A DNA stretch of 64,000 nt from Paenibacillus amylolyticus (lineage in GTDB: Bacteria; Bacillota; Bacilli; Paenibacillales; Paenibacillaceae): the NCBI RefSeq assembly GCF_001570725.1, contig NZ_BCNV01000001.1, positions 2,046,001 through 2,110,000 on the forward strand, written 5' to 3'. The position numbers and the translations under genes were made by a program. A model generated the notes under the pieces. That model ran no database searches. It saw nothing but the letters and a program-made list of their open reading frames with translations, and had not been told where the DNA came from. Shown here one piece after another: positions 8,284 to 18,293 of this stretch (its first letter is position 1; each line of letters starts with the position of its first letter).

Positions 8284-10173
8284 ATGAGCAAGAAATACGA
8301 GAAGTTGGCTCAAGATATTGTAGAGAAAGTGGGCGGTAGTGAGAATGTATCCACTCTGACTCACTGTATGACTAGGCTTAGATTTGCACTGAATGATACC
8401 AGTAAAGCAGATCAAAAAGCGCTTAAGTCGTTTGATGGCGTTATTGATGCGGTTGAGAGCGGCGGACAATTTCAAGTCGTTATCGGCACACATGTTGAAG
8501 ACGTTTACAAAGAAGTGATCAAACAACTTAAACCTAACGCGAGTTCATCGGGTGAACCAACTCAAGCTAGAAAAATTAGTATTTTGGGGAAGCTAATCGA
8601 TTTCGTCTCCGGAACATTTAGTCCGATTGTTCCTGCTATTGCTGGTGCTGGGATGATCAAGGCACTACTCGCTCTGCTTATTTTGTTCAACTGGATTTCA
8701 AAAGATTCCCAAACCTACTATGTCGTAAGTCTTATGTCGGATGCCATTTTCTACTTTTTACCATTCTTGTTGGCATTTTCGGCTGCAAACAAATTAAAGT
8801 GCAGTCCCGTGTTAGCTCTCGTTTTAGCTGGCATTTTGCTCCATCCAAACTTGACGCAATTGCGTGTAGATGGAACTGACGTAAGTGTTTTTGGAATCCC
8901 GCTAACTCTTGTATCTTATAGTTCATCTGTAGTTCCAATTCTCTTAATAGTTTGGTCACAATCATATATTGAATCTATGTTTAAAAGGATTATTCCGAAT
9001 GCAGTAAAAGTTATTTTTGTTCCCATGTTCACTATTTTAGTGACGGGAATTCTGGCCTTAACCGTATTCGGACCACTGGGGTCATTTTTCGGAACGTATT
9101 TAGCGATGGGCTTTGAATTCTTGGGTGCACATGGTAGCTGGTTGGTTATTTTCCTGGTTGCAACCTTCTGGCCAATACTGGTTATGTTTGGACTACACCA
9201 TAATATTGTTCCTCTGTCCATTGCTCAAATCACCACATCAGGTTATGAGAATATCCTCGGTCCTGGAGCGATGATCAATTGTATAGGTCAAGGTGTTGCG
9301 GCATTAGTTGTAGGGATGAGAACCAGGGATAAAGCATTAAAACAAATTTCTACTTCCAGTGGGATCACAGCGTTGATGGGAATCACGGAACCAGCTCTTT
9401 ACGGTGTAAATTTACCGAAGAGATACCCACTTGTCGCGGGTATGATTGGAGCTGCCAGTGGGGGACTCTTTGCAGGGCTAATGGATGTTTCCCGTTACGC
9501 AACAGGCGCTTCAGGAATCCCGGCGATTCCGCTGTACATTGGTGAAAATATCTGGAATCTATATAATATTTTGATCGCCCTTGTGATAACAACTGTTGTA
9601 ACTGCTGTGCTTACCTATTTGCTCAGTTTGAAATATGAAAAAGACGCACCTTCACAAAATATTGTTTCAAGTATGAATGAGGTGAGTAGTGTTGCGGATG
9701 AAGTCATTCCAATTAAAGATTCCGTTATTGCAACTCCACTTAAAGGTCAACTCATTCAACTTCAGGATGTACAGGATGTCGCGTTTGCCTCAGAGGCAAT
9801 GGGTAAAGGAATTGCTATTGAACCCAGCGAGGGGAAAGTCATTGCTCCATTTGATGGTATGATTGTGTCCCTATTTCCTAAGAAACATGCTATTGGACTA
9901 TTATCCGATGAAGGAGTCGAAATTCTTATTCATGTCGGCTTAAATACAGTAAAGCTGAACGGAAAATATTTTGAGGCTTTCGTGGAAGAAGGTCAGAGAA
10001 TCACGAAGGGACAGACTTTGCTGACATTTGATCTGGAAAAAATCAGAGAAGAAGGATATGTCACTCAAACGCCTGTTATTGTAACCAATACGTACAGTTA
10101 CTCGGATGTGATTGCAGAGACAAGTCAAAAAAATATTGATTTTAACAACACATTGTTGGTTGTCAAAGCTTAA
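8284..10173 (+). CDS. bglP: PTS beta-glucoside transporter, fused EIIBCA
   Basis: 629-residue sugar permease that phosphorylates beta-glucosides during import. Domains in order: EIIB (about 1-85, phospho-cysteine C28 in LTHCMTRLRFAL), membrane EIIC (about 105-455, many hydrophobic helices with GITEPALYGVNLP), and EIIA (about 490-625, H535 in KKHAIG and phospho-histidine H550 in ILIHVGLNTV). All phosphotransfer residues are present. The start at 8284 follows GAGGGGG; the ATG at 8278 stops at once. A cre-like site lies upstream and a 6-phospho-beta-glucosidase gene follows 28 bp later. No LicT-type antiterminator sequence was recognised in the leader. Confidence 0.93.
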   Translation: MSKKYEKLAQDIVEKVGGSENVSTLTHCMTRLRFALNDTSKADQKALKSFDGVIDAVESGGQFQVVIGTHVEDVYKEVIKQLKPNASSSGEPTQARKISILGKLIDFVSGTFSPIVPAIAGAGMIKALLALLILFNWISKDSQTYYVVSLMSDAIFYFLPFLLAFSAANKLKCSPVLALVLAGILLHPNLTQLRVDGTDVSVFGIPLTLVSYSSSVVPILLIVWSQSYIESMFKRIIPNAVKVIFVPMFTILVTGILALTVFGPLGSFFGTYLAMGFEFLGAHGSWLVIFLVATFWPILVMFGLHHNIVPLSIAQITTSGYENILGPGAMINCIGQGVAALVVGMRTRDKALKQISTSSGITALMGITEPALYGVNLPKRYPLVAGMIGAASGGLFAGLMDVSRYATGASGIPAIPLYIGENIWNLYNILIALVITTVVTAVLTYLLSLKYEKDAPSQNIVSSMNEVSSVADEVIPIKDSVIATPLKGQLIQLQDVQDVAFASEAMGKGIAIEPSEGKVIAPFDGMIVSLFPKKHAIGLLSDEGVEILIHVGLNTVKLNGKYFEAFVEEGQRITKGQTLLTFDLEKIREEGYVTQTPVIVTNTYSYSDVIAETSQKNIDFNNTLLVVKA

Positions 10174-10189
10174 CAAAACTACAAGTTAG

Positions 10190-11626
<1,437 letters not shown>

Positions 11627-11634
11627 TCGACTGA

Positions 11635-11676
11635 GCAGTAACGTATGAAGTCATCGACTTATGCGTTACTGCTTTA
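11635..11676 (+). terminator. Hairpin terminator after bgl operon
   Basis: GCAGTAACG pairs with CGTTACTGC, with an inner AAGTC/GACTT stem, followed by TTTATCC. The T run is short, so some readthrough into the MFS gene is possible. Confidence 0.65.
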
Positions 11677-11759
11677 TCCATTTATCGCAGCATCGAGCGC
11701 TAAATGCTGGCAATATGGAGCAAATACAAACAGTAAAGGAGTTGATTTTTATAACATCC

Positions 11760-12948
11760 ATGGAGAAGCTTAAAACATATTCGTTATTGTCCGTTGCGTT
11801 ATTAATTTCTTCAGGTCCAGTGATTGCCGCTAACATTCCTGCGATAGCCAATGATTTTCCAGAGATATCGGTAACACATGTAGGATTATTAACGACCATA
11901 CCTTCATTGTTTGTTATTCTTGGTGTGTTAATCGCTAATCGACTTGAACTTCTGATTGGGAAGAAAGCAACTATACTCACTGGATTAGGACTTGTTCTCA
12001 TTGCGGGAGTATTCCCTGCATTGTATCATGACCTTTTTTCGTTACTGTTCATTTCTCGCTGTTTGTTTGGGTTAGGTGTAGGTTTGTTTAACCGGCTCAT
12101 CATTCAGATGATCAGTGATATGTATCATCAGAATCCAGGTAAACAAGCAACCGTAATTGGCTTAGAAAGTGCCTTTGAGGGATTAGGAGGCATTTGTCTG
12201 ACACTACTCGTTGGTCAACTATTGAAAATGGGCTGGCATACATCATTTTATGTCTACACCCTGGCACTTCCTATTTTCATTGCATTCCTGATTTTTGTTC
12301 CTTCTGATAAAAAAGAGCTTAATAGAAGAGAAGCGGCCACAACGAATTCAAGCCAAACAAATAATAAAAAAGCCCTTCAAGTCATGATTGGCTATGGTCT
12401 CTTATTATTTGTGATTGTAGCTATGTTCATCAATTATAATTTACAGATTACTTTTGATTTTAGAAAAAAATATTGGAACTGCGACAAACGGAAGCAATAT
12501 GATTGCATTTATAGGTTTGGGAGCTTTTGTTGCCGGCTTTTCTTTTGGAAAAGTATACGAAACATTCGGTAACTATATCGTTCCATTATCGATTCTGTTA
12601 CTTGGAAGCTCGATGTTCGTTACCACATTATCGCAAAGTATCATTCTTACTACCATTTGCTCAATGATCATCGGGTTTTCATTCCGCTGTATAATGCCCT
12701 ATTTATTGCATACGTTTGCTCAACAAATCGCGAAAATGGCAAAGTTGGGTACTACCATTGTTCTGATCTCGTATAACTTGGGAGCCACACTTTCGCCGTA
12801 TGAAGGAAGGTTAATTACTCAACTGTTGCAACTAGATACAGTGCAATCATTAGTCTCCAGTAATGCAATGATCCTATTGTTGATGTCAGTAGCCAGTTTT
12901 GGAGTAGTAACCCTTCATCGCAAAAAGAAGAATATTCAACAAACATAG
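11760..12948 (+). pseudogene. MFS transporter, frameshifted
   Basis: Encodes a major-facilitator permease of roughly 395 residues, split into two frames. The N-terminal half (about 11760-12455) holds the first six helices (SLLSVALLISSGPVIAANIP, RCLFGLGVGLFNRL). The second half continues one frame over at GTATNGSNMIAFIGLGAF. The break falls in the T run at 12452-12455; removing one T gives a continuous ITLILEKNIGTATNG. A good ribosome binding site (AAAGGAG, 11735-11741) is followed 9 bases later by ATA (11751), not a normal start; the first in-frame ATG (11760) is 18 bases away. Both defects suggest decay, although a sequencing error could explain the frameshift. The substrate was possibly a beta-glucoside-related compound. 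Confidence 0.75.
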
Positions 12949-12988
12949 AAAACAGGGAACTTCTTGATATGGAGTTCCCTTGTTTTAG
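12949..12988 (+). terminator. Terminator after MFS pseudogene
   Basis: AACAGGGAACT pairs with AGTTCCCTTGTT around TCTTGATATGG, followed by a short T-rich run. Confidence 0.65.
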
Positions 12989-13109
12989 AGTGAGTTGTAT
13001 AAACCGTTTAATTAGAATTTTTGTAATAAACCAAATGATCGGTCCATTCATTATTTTCGTGTATAAACCCTTAACCACTCCAGTGTACATTTACTCATAT
13101 CCATTTTCC

Positions 13110-13985
13110 TCAAGACATAGCACTGAAATAGTTCATGACTACGCTACGAAATGCTAAAGCGGCTTTTGAAATATACCTGTTTTTGTGCGAAAGAAGAGCG
13201 ATTTCCCGAACGAGTCTGTGCTCCTCTACCTGAAGATATTTAATGCGTTCATGTGGGTTTCTTGCTGTGCTTGGTATAAAAGCGAGACCGATCTCCGCCT
13301 CGACAAGGGCGGTTAATCTTGCAGGCTCATCACCTTCATATACATACTTCGGTAGGAAACCAACAGATTGACATGTGGAATCTACCATATCACGAACACC
13401 ATACCCTTGCTTTACCCCAACAAACCACTCGTCCTTAAGCTCAGTTAATTGAATGCTACTTCGGTCTGCATATCGATGACCCATAGGAACAGCGACTACG
13501 ATCGGGTCGTCAAACAGCATCTGACATTCGATATCGTCACCTTCAATCGGAGGGGAGGAGAGACAAAAGTCCACCTCGCCCCGATGTAGAAGTCTGGACA
13601 TGTTTTCTAACGAAACCATTTGCACATGGAACTGAATATCCGGCTTGTTTTTCCGGAATTCCCGCAGTATGCCGGGCAATGTGCTCGCCGTAGTCACTGC
13701 CAATTGCAGTGTACCCTGATCCGGATTGGAGAGGTCAGCGATTTCCCGCTGTCCCTGTTCCAGTTCAAATAGGGCATTTTCAGTTCGCTGAAGAAATGTT
13801 CTCCCAAAGTCGTTTAGTCGCAGCTTTCTCCCGATTCGATCAAATAAAGGGACGCCCAGGTCGTCCTCTAATCGTTGTATCGTTTTGCTCAGGGAGGACT
13901 GCGTGACGTGTAACTTTCCTGCGGCTTCCGTAACATGCTCGCATCGGGCCACCGTCAGGAAATATTTTAGTTGAAGAAGCTCCAT
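13110..13985 (-). CDS. LysR-family transcriptional regulator, divergent from MFS exporter
   Basis: About 291 residues with an N-terminal winged helix-turn-helix (MELLQLKYFLTVARCEHVTEAA, VTQSSLSKTIQRLEDDLG) and a C-terminal effector-binding domain. Two starts are possible: 13994 or 13985. GAAGGA sits 9 bases before 13985 and immediately before 13994, so 13985 is preferred. It is transcribed away from a DHA2-type MFS gene with about 110 bp between them, the classical arrangement of a LysR activator with its target and its own autoregulated promoter. Effector unknown. Confidence 0.9.
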   Translation of the reverse strand: MELLQLKYFLTVARCEHVTEAAGKLHVTQSSLSKTIQRLEDDLGVPLFDRIGRKLRLNDFGRTFLQRTENALFELEQGQREIADLSNPDQGTLQLAVTTASTLPGILREFRKNKPDIQFHVQMVSLENMSRLLHRGEVDFCLSSPPIEGDDIECQMLFDDPIVVAVPMGHRYADRSSIQLTELKDEWFVGVKQGYGVRDMVDSTCQSVGFLPKYVYEGDEPARLTALVEAEIGLAFIPSTARNPHERIKYLQVEEHRLVREIALLSHKNRYISKAALAFRSVVMNYFSAMS

Positions 13986-14094
13986 TTGCACCATTCCTTC
14001 ATTCCTTCTAGTTCATCAAATCATAACATATAATGCGTTGGAATAAATGAATGGTTTCAAGTAAGATGACAGCAGAAGAAGGAGAGGTGCACCA

Positions 14095-15486
14095 ATGAAC
14101 GTTGGAAAAAAAGGATTGATGTTAGCTGTTGGACTCGGAATCATGTTGAATCCGTTAAATTCCTCTATGATTACTGTGGCTATCTCAAGATTGCAACTCG
14201 TGTATCAACTTGATTTTACAGCCGTTTCGTGGATTATTTTATCGTTCTACATTGCCAGTGCTGTGGCTCAACCCGTCATGGGCAAGTGTAGTGATTTGTT
14301 TGGTCGCAGGAAGATTTTCCTCATGGGTCTTGTTATTGTTTTCGTTTCATCCATGTTAGCTCCATGGTCTCCCAGCTTTTCATGGCTTATCGTATTTCGA
14401 ATCGTTCAATCGATTGGCACAAGCATGATGGTGGCTGTCGGAATGGCGATTGTGAGAATGAACGTGACTGAAAAACAAGCATCCGCCTTGTCTACCTTGG
14501 CGATATTCCTCTCTGGAGCAGCTGCAATTGGACCTTTTATTGGTGGTGTATTGATTCATTGGTGGGACTGGCATAGCATATTCATCGTTAATATTCCGTT
14601 TGTCATGGTAAGCTTTTGGTTCGGCTGGAAAAGCATCCCGAAGGACGAGACATCTCCGTCGATCTCTGGTCACATGTCCATTCGGCAATGGCTTGCATTA
14701 ATTGATGCACCAGGCATCCTGTTGTTTACGGTAGCCTTGGTGACTCTGCTTATCGGATTACTCTCAGTCAACTCCACTGGAAATATTTCAACGTGGCATC
14801 TGCTGACAGGGGGGATGGGATTAATCGCACTCGTCATGTTCATCCGACATGAATTAAAAGCAGACACGCCTTTTATTCCTCTGCGAACGTTTGCCAGATA
14901 CCCCGAAATGACGTGGATCAATGTGCAATACATGCTGGTGAACATCCTGTTTTACGCTCTTTTTTTTGGCGTTCCTACGTACTTGAAGCAGGTACGTCAT
15001 CTCAACGAAGTCTATACAGGAATGAGTATGCTAGCCTTGGGGGTGTGTTCACTAATTATTTCTCCGATCGCCGGGCGCTGGATTGACAGATCGGGATCAC
15101 GAGCAGCTCTGATCGTATCCGCTTCTTTAATGACATTTGGATCTATATTAATCGTTGTTATAAATGAAACTTCTCCAATCTTCATAATCATTGTTGCTTT
15201 AGCTTTATTCGGCATAAGTAACGGCTTAAACGCGGTTGGCATGCAAGCAGCTCTGTTCAAAAGCACACCCAAAGAAATGATCGGTGTAGCATCGGGGATT
15301 TTTAATACATCACGCTACCTGGGGACCATCTTATCGTCATTATTGATTGGGATCGTCATGGGAGATACATTCAGTGTGACAGGATTTCAGATACTTGGCG
15401 TCATCCTTACAGTGCTTGCTGCATCGTTAATCATTATGAGCATACGTAGCAAGGAGGATGGGGTGAATCCAGAGCAGGTAAACTAA
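14095..15486 (+). CDS. MFS drug-efflux-type transporter (DHA2 family, 14 TM)
   Basis: 463-residue membrane exporter of the EmrB/QacA (DHA2) group, using the proton gradient. The motif-A region GKCSDLFGRRKIFLMGL is present after helix 2, and motif C-like glycine/proline-rich helix LSGAAAIGPFIGGVLIHWWDW follows. About 14 hydrophobic helices are readable. AGAAGGAGAGG precedes the ATG at good spacing. It is divergent from the LysR gene, which probably controls it, and a strong terminator follows. The substrate (antibiotic, dye or toxic acid) cannot be told. Confidence 0.9.
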   Translation: MNVGKKGLMLAVGLGIMLNPLNSSMITVAISRLQLVYQLDFTAVSWIILSFYIASAVAQPVMGKCSDLFGRRKIFLMGLVIVFVSSMLAPWSPSFSWLIVFRIVQSIGTSMMVAVGMAIVRMNVTEKQASALSTLAIFLSGAAAIGPFIGGVLIHWWDWHSIFIVNIPFVMVSFWFGWKSIPKDETSPSISGHMSIRQWLALIDAPGILLFTVALVTLLIGLLSVNSTGNISTWHLLTGGMGLIALVMFIRHELKADTPFIPLRTFARYPEMTWINVQYMLVNILFYALFFGVPTYLKQVRHLNEVYTGMSMLALGVCSLIISPIAGRWIDRSGSRAALIVSASLMTFGSILIVVINETSPIFIIIVALALFGISNGLNAVGMQAALFKSTPKEMIGVASGIFNTSRYLGTILSSLLIGIVMGDTFSVTGFQILGVILTVLAASLIIMSIRSKEDGVNPEQVN

Positions 15487-15513
15487 GCGAAACGCCCTTT
15501 AATACCACGGTTG

Positions 15514-15553
15514 CACCCAATGAATCAATAGCTCCATTGGGTGTTTTTTTTGT
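15514..15553 (+). terminator. Terminator after MFS exporter
   Basis: CACCCAATG pairs with CATTGGGTG, followed by eight T. Confidence 0.9.
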
Positions 15554-15901
15554 TTTTCACCAAGTTGTCAGAAAGAGTTGATCCTTTCTTGAACGTTTAG
15601 GGTAGAAGACGTGACTTTGATTGAATTAGATAAAAATAAAGATATAATAATTTTGATTATTAGGTCTTGTAGAGCATTTTCTATGCATTTGATATCAGGA
15701 ATCAACAGGAGTAAACGCAAAGAACATGTGGCAAGATATCGTTGTCATTTACTTTGTGAAATTTTTCTCTTAATTCGTTCACATGAACGATTAGGAACGT
15801 CCAAACCTGATATTGAATGCAGCCAATGAGTAGCAGACCTGGTCCTAAGCAAAAATTGATCACAAAAATGAAACAGAGTTTGAAAGGAGGCAACACAAAG
15901 A
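15554..15901. other. Upstream region of cyd operon
   Basis: About 350 bases without a convincing gene; a 72-codon reading at 15611 has no ribosome binding site and no recognisable features. The region holds the Rex-like sequence and a small inverted repeat (CGTTCA/TGAACG, 15776-15789), then AAAGGAGG before cydA. Confidence 0.5.
15754..15771 (+). promoter_or_regulatory. Possible Rex (redox repressor) half-site
   Basis: TTGTGAAATTTTTCTCTT agrees with the Rex consensus TTGTGAAnnnnTTCACAA in the left arm and partly in the right arm (three mismatches). A further TTCACA lies at 15779-15784. In Bacillales Rex commonly represses cyd genes at high NAD+/NADH, which makes this plausible, but the match is imperfect. 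Confidence 0.35.
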
Positions 15902-17266
15902 ATGGCTATTGATACGGTGTTATGGAGCAGGCTGGTGACGGGTTTGACGCTCGGTTTCCACGTGATTTTTGCAACGCTTGGTGTCGGCGTACCTTTGATG
16001 ATTGCTATTGCAGAGTTCATCGGTATTCGGAAGAAAGATCACCATTACATACTTATGGCAAAAAGGTGGTCCAGAGGGTTTGTCATTTCTGTGGCGGTGG
16101 GTGTCGTGACAGGTACAGCGATCTCGCTGCAATTGGCTTTGGTGTGGCCGAATTTTATGAAACTGGCCGGGAATGTCATTGCACTGCCACTATTTATGGA
16201 AGTGTTCGCATTCTTTTTTGAAGCGATATTCCTAGGCATTTATCTGTACACATGGGATCGGTTCAAAAATCCGTATATCCACTGGCTGCTGACTATTCCG
16301 ATTGTCGCCGGGGCAGGCATGTCTGCTGTTTTTATTACAACAGTGAACGGATTCATGAACCAGCCTGAAGGCTTTGTCATGGAAGCAGGTCAATTCATGG
16401 CAGTGAACCCCGTACAAGCGATGCTGAATACGGCGACGTTCTCCAAGGTGTTCCATGTATTAAGCTCAGCCTATCTGACAGGAGCTGCACTGTTAGCAGG
16501 AATTGCAGCCTTTGCGATGCTGAGAAAAGGGGTGTCAGCCTACCACAAAAAAGGCTTGAATCTCATGATGGCCGTAGTTTTCGTATTCAGTTTATTAAAC
16601 TCCTTAGCTGGAGATGTATCTGCCAAGTTTTTAGCTGAGCATCAGCCGGAGAAGCTCGCAGCTGCCGAGTGGCATTTCGAGACAGAAAGCGGCGCGGATC
16701 TCATTTTATTGGGATGGTTGAATGCTGAACATGAAATTATAGGCGCTCTTCATTTGCCGAAGCTGCTCAGCTTCCTTGCCTTTGGAGACTTTAATGCCGA
16801 AGTAACCGGGTTGAATGAATTTCCACCAGACGAGCATCCACCATTACTTGTGCATTACTTGTTTGATCTAATGGCTGGAATAGGTTTCGCTCTGCTTGCT
16901 ATATCAAGTCTGTACTTCCTGTTTGTGTTCTGGAAGAAACGTAATCAGTTTAACAAGTGGATGCTTCGTATGGTTGCACTCAGTGCACCGCTTGCTTTTC
17001 TGGCTGTTGAGATGGGTTGGTTCTATGCAGAAGTGGGGCGACAGCCATGGATCATCCGAGGTTATATGCGGGTAGAAGAGGCCGCTACTTCTTCCCCGAG
17101 CGTGAGAATTTTATTTTTCGTCTTCTTGCTTCTATACATCCTGCTAGGCGTTATGTGTGTCGTCGTACTGAGACGGTTGTTCAATAACAATCCTGCTGAA
17201 CTTGAGATGGAGAAATGGTTGAAAGAGAAGCATGATCAATCAGCCGAGAAAGGGGAGCAGGCATAA
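15902..17266 (+). CDS. cydA: Cytochrome bd-type quinol oxidase subunit I
   Basis: 454-residue integral membrane subunit carrying the haems; it oxidises quinol and reduces oxygen to water. Conserved haem ligands: H20 (GFHVIFA), H185 (KVFHVLSSAYL) and the Met in EMGWFYAEVGRQPW. The acidic pair in MEVFAFFFEAIFLGIYLYTWDRF is also present. The loop between helices 6 and 7 (Q-loop) is short, as in the YthA/cyanide-insensitive (CIO) type. AAAGGAGG lies before the ATG. First gene of a four-gene cyd run; its stop overlaps the next start (TAATG). Confidence 0.95.
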   Translation: MAIDTVLWSRLVTGLTLGFHVIFATLGVGVPLMIAIAEFIGIRKKDHHYILMAKRWSRGFVISVAVGVVTGTAISLQLALVWPNFMKLAGNVIALPLFMEVFAFFFEAIFLGIYLYTWDRFKNPYIHWLLTIPIVAGAGMSAVFITTVNGFMNQPEGFVMEAGQFMAVNPVQAMLNTATFSKVFHVLSSAYLTGAALLAGIAAFAMLRKGVSAYHKKGLNLMMAVVFVFSLLNSLAGDVSAKFLAEHQPEKLAAAEWHFETESGADLILLGWLNAEHEIIGALHLPKLLSFLAFGDFNAEVTGLNEFPPDEHPPLLVHYLFDLMAGIGFALLAISSLYFLFVFWKKRNQFNKWMLRMVALSAPLAFLAVEMGWFYAEVGRQPWIIRGYMRVEEAATSSPSVRILFFVFLLLYILLGVMCVVVLRRLFNNNPAELEMEKWLKEKHDQSAEKGEQA

Positions 17267-18279
17267 TGAGTTATGAATTGATTGGTATATCGGTACTCTG
17301 GCTGTTCTTGTACGGCTATCTTATTGTAGCATCCATTGATTTTGGAGCAGGGTTCTTCGCCTTTTACGCACGCCTGACGAAGCAGGATCACCTGATTAAT
17401 CGTCTGATCTCTCGCTATCTATCACCGGTCTGGGAGATCACCAATGTATTCTTTGTCTTTTTCTATATTGGCATCGTCGGCTTCTTTCCGGATACGGCCT
17501 ATTATTATGGCTCCGCGCTGCTCGTTCCGGGAAGTATTGCCGTCATTTTACTTGCCATACGTGGATCGTTCTATGCTTTCGAAAATTATGGTTCCAAAAA
17601 AAGTATCGTGTACTTGTTTCTATACGGAGCTACAGGTTTGCTTATTCCAGCGTCGTTGTCAGTAGCACTGACATTGTCTGAAGGTGGCTTTATTTTGAAG
17701 CAGGGGGATACCGTTTCCCTCGATTACTGGGCACTATTTACGAATCCATTATCGTGGAGCATCGTTGGACTAGCCATCGTGTCCGTATTGTTCATTAGCG
17801 GATCATTTCTCACATTTTACGCTTCACGGGCAGAGGATCATCCGGCATTGAAGCTGATGCGGAACTATGCTTTGTTCTGGAGCACACCGACCATTATTCT
17901 CGCGCTGACTGCATTTATATATTTGGGTCAACACAATGAGCGTCATTTTCAAAATATGATGGATTTATGGTGGCTGCTGGCGCTTTCCGTTGCATTTTTC
18001 ATGATTGCCATGTGGCTGTTATATAACGGACGCCGTTATGGTTTAGCTTTTATATGCATCATGCTGCAATTTTTCACAGCCTTTTTCGCTTACGGGATTG
18101 GGCAATATCCTTACATTCTTGATCCATACATCACGATTCAGAGCAGCGCCACATCGCCTGCAATGGGCTTCGCTCTAGTGGTCGTGTTTATCGGTGGTCT
18201 GTGCCTGTTAATTCCTTCTCTGATTCTGGTCTTCAAACTGTTCCTGTTTGATGCGGATTATGTGAAAGGGAAAAAATAA
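17266..18279 (+). CDS. cydB: Cytochrome bd-type quinol oxidase subunit II
   Basis: 337-residue partner of CydA with about eight to nine transmembrane helices. The N-terminal IVASIDFGAGFFAFYARLT matches the conserved G(F)DFG-type signature of CydB, and WEITNVFFVFF corresponds to the conserved WE/N region. It is translationally coupled to cydA by a one-base overlap, and cydD follows after 14 bp with its own GGAGG. Confidence 0.93.
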   Translation: MSYELIGISVLWLFLYGYLIVASIDFGAGFFAFYARLTKQDHLINRLISRYLSPVWEITNVFFVFFYIGIVGFFPDTAYYYGSALLVPGSIAVILLAIRGSFYAFENYGSKKSIVYLFLYGATGLLIPASLSVALTLSEGGFILKQGDTVSLDYWALFTNPLSWSIVGLAIVSVLFISGSFLTFYASRAEDHPALKLMRNYALFWSTPTIILALTAFIYLGQHNERHFQNMMDLWWLLALSVAFFMIAMWLLYNGRRYGLAFICIMLQFFTAFFAYGIGQYPYILDPYITIQSSATSPAMGFALVVVFIGGLCLLIPSLILVFKLFLFDADYVKGKK

Positions 18280-18293
18280 AGGAGGAGCGTTCC

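Noticed and set aside
11661-11759. Start of the MFS gene at 11661
   Set aside because: That ATG lies inside the terminator stem of the bgl operon and has no ribosome binding site.
15611-15829. 72-codon open frame before cydA
   Set aside because: No ribosome binding site, no domain, and it covers the likely promoter and Rex-like region.
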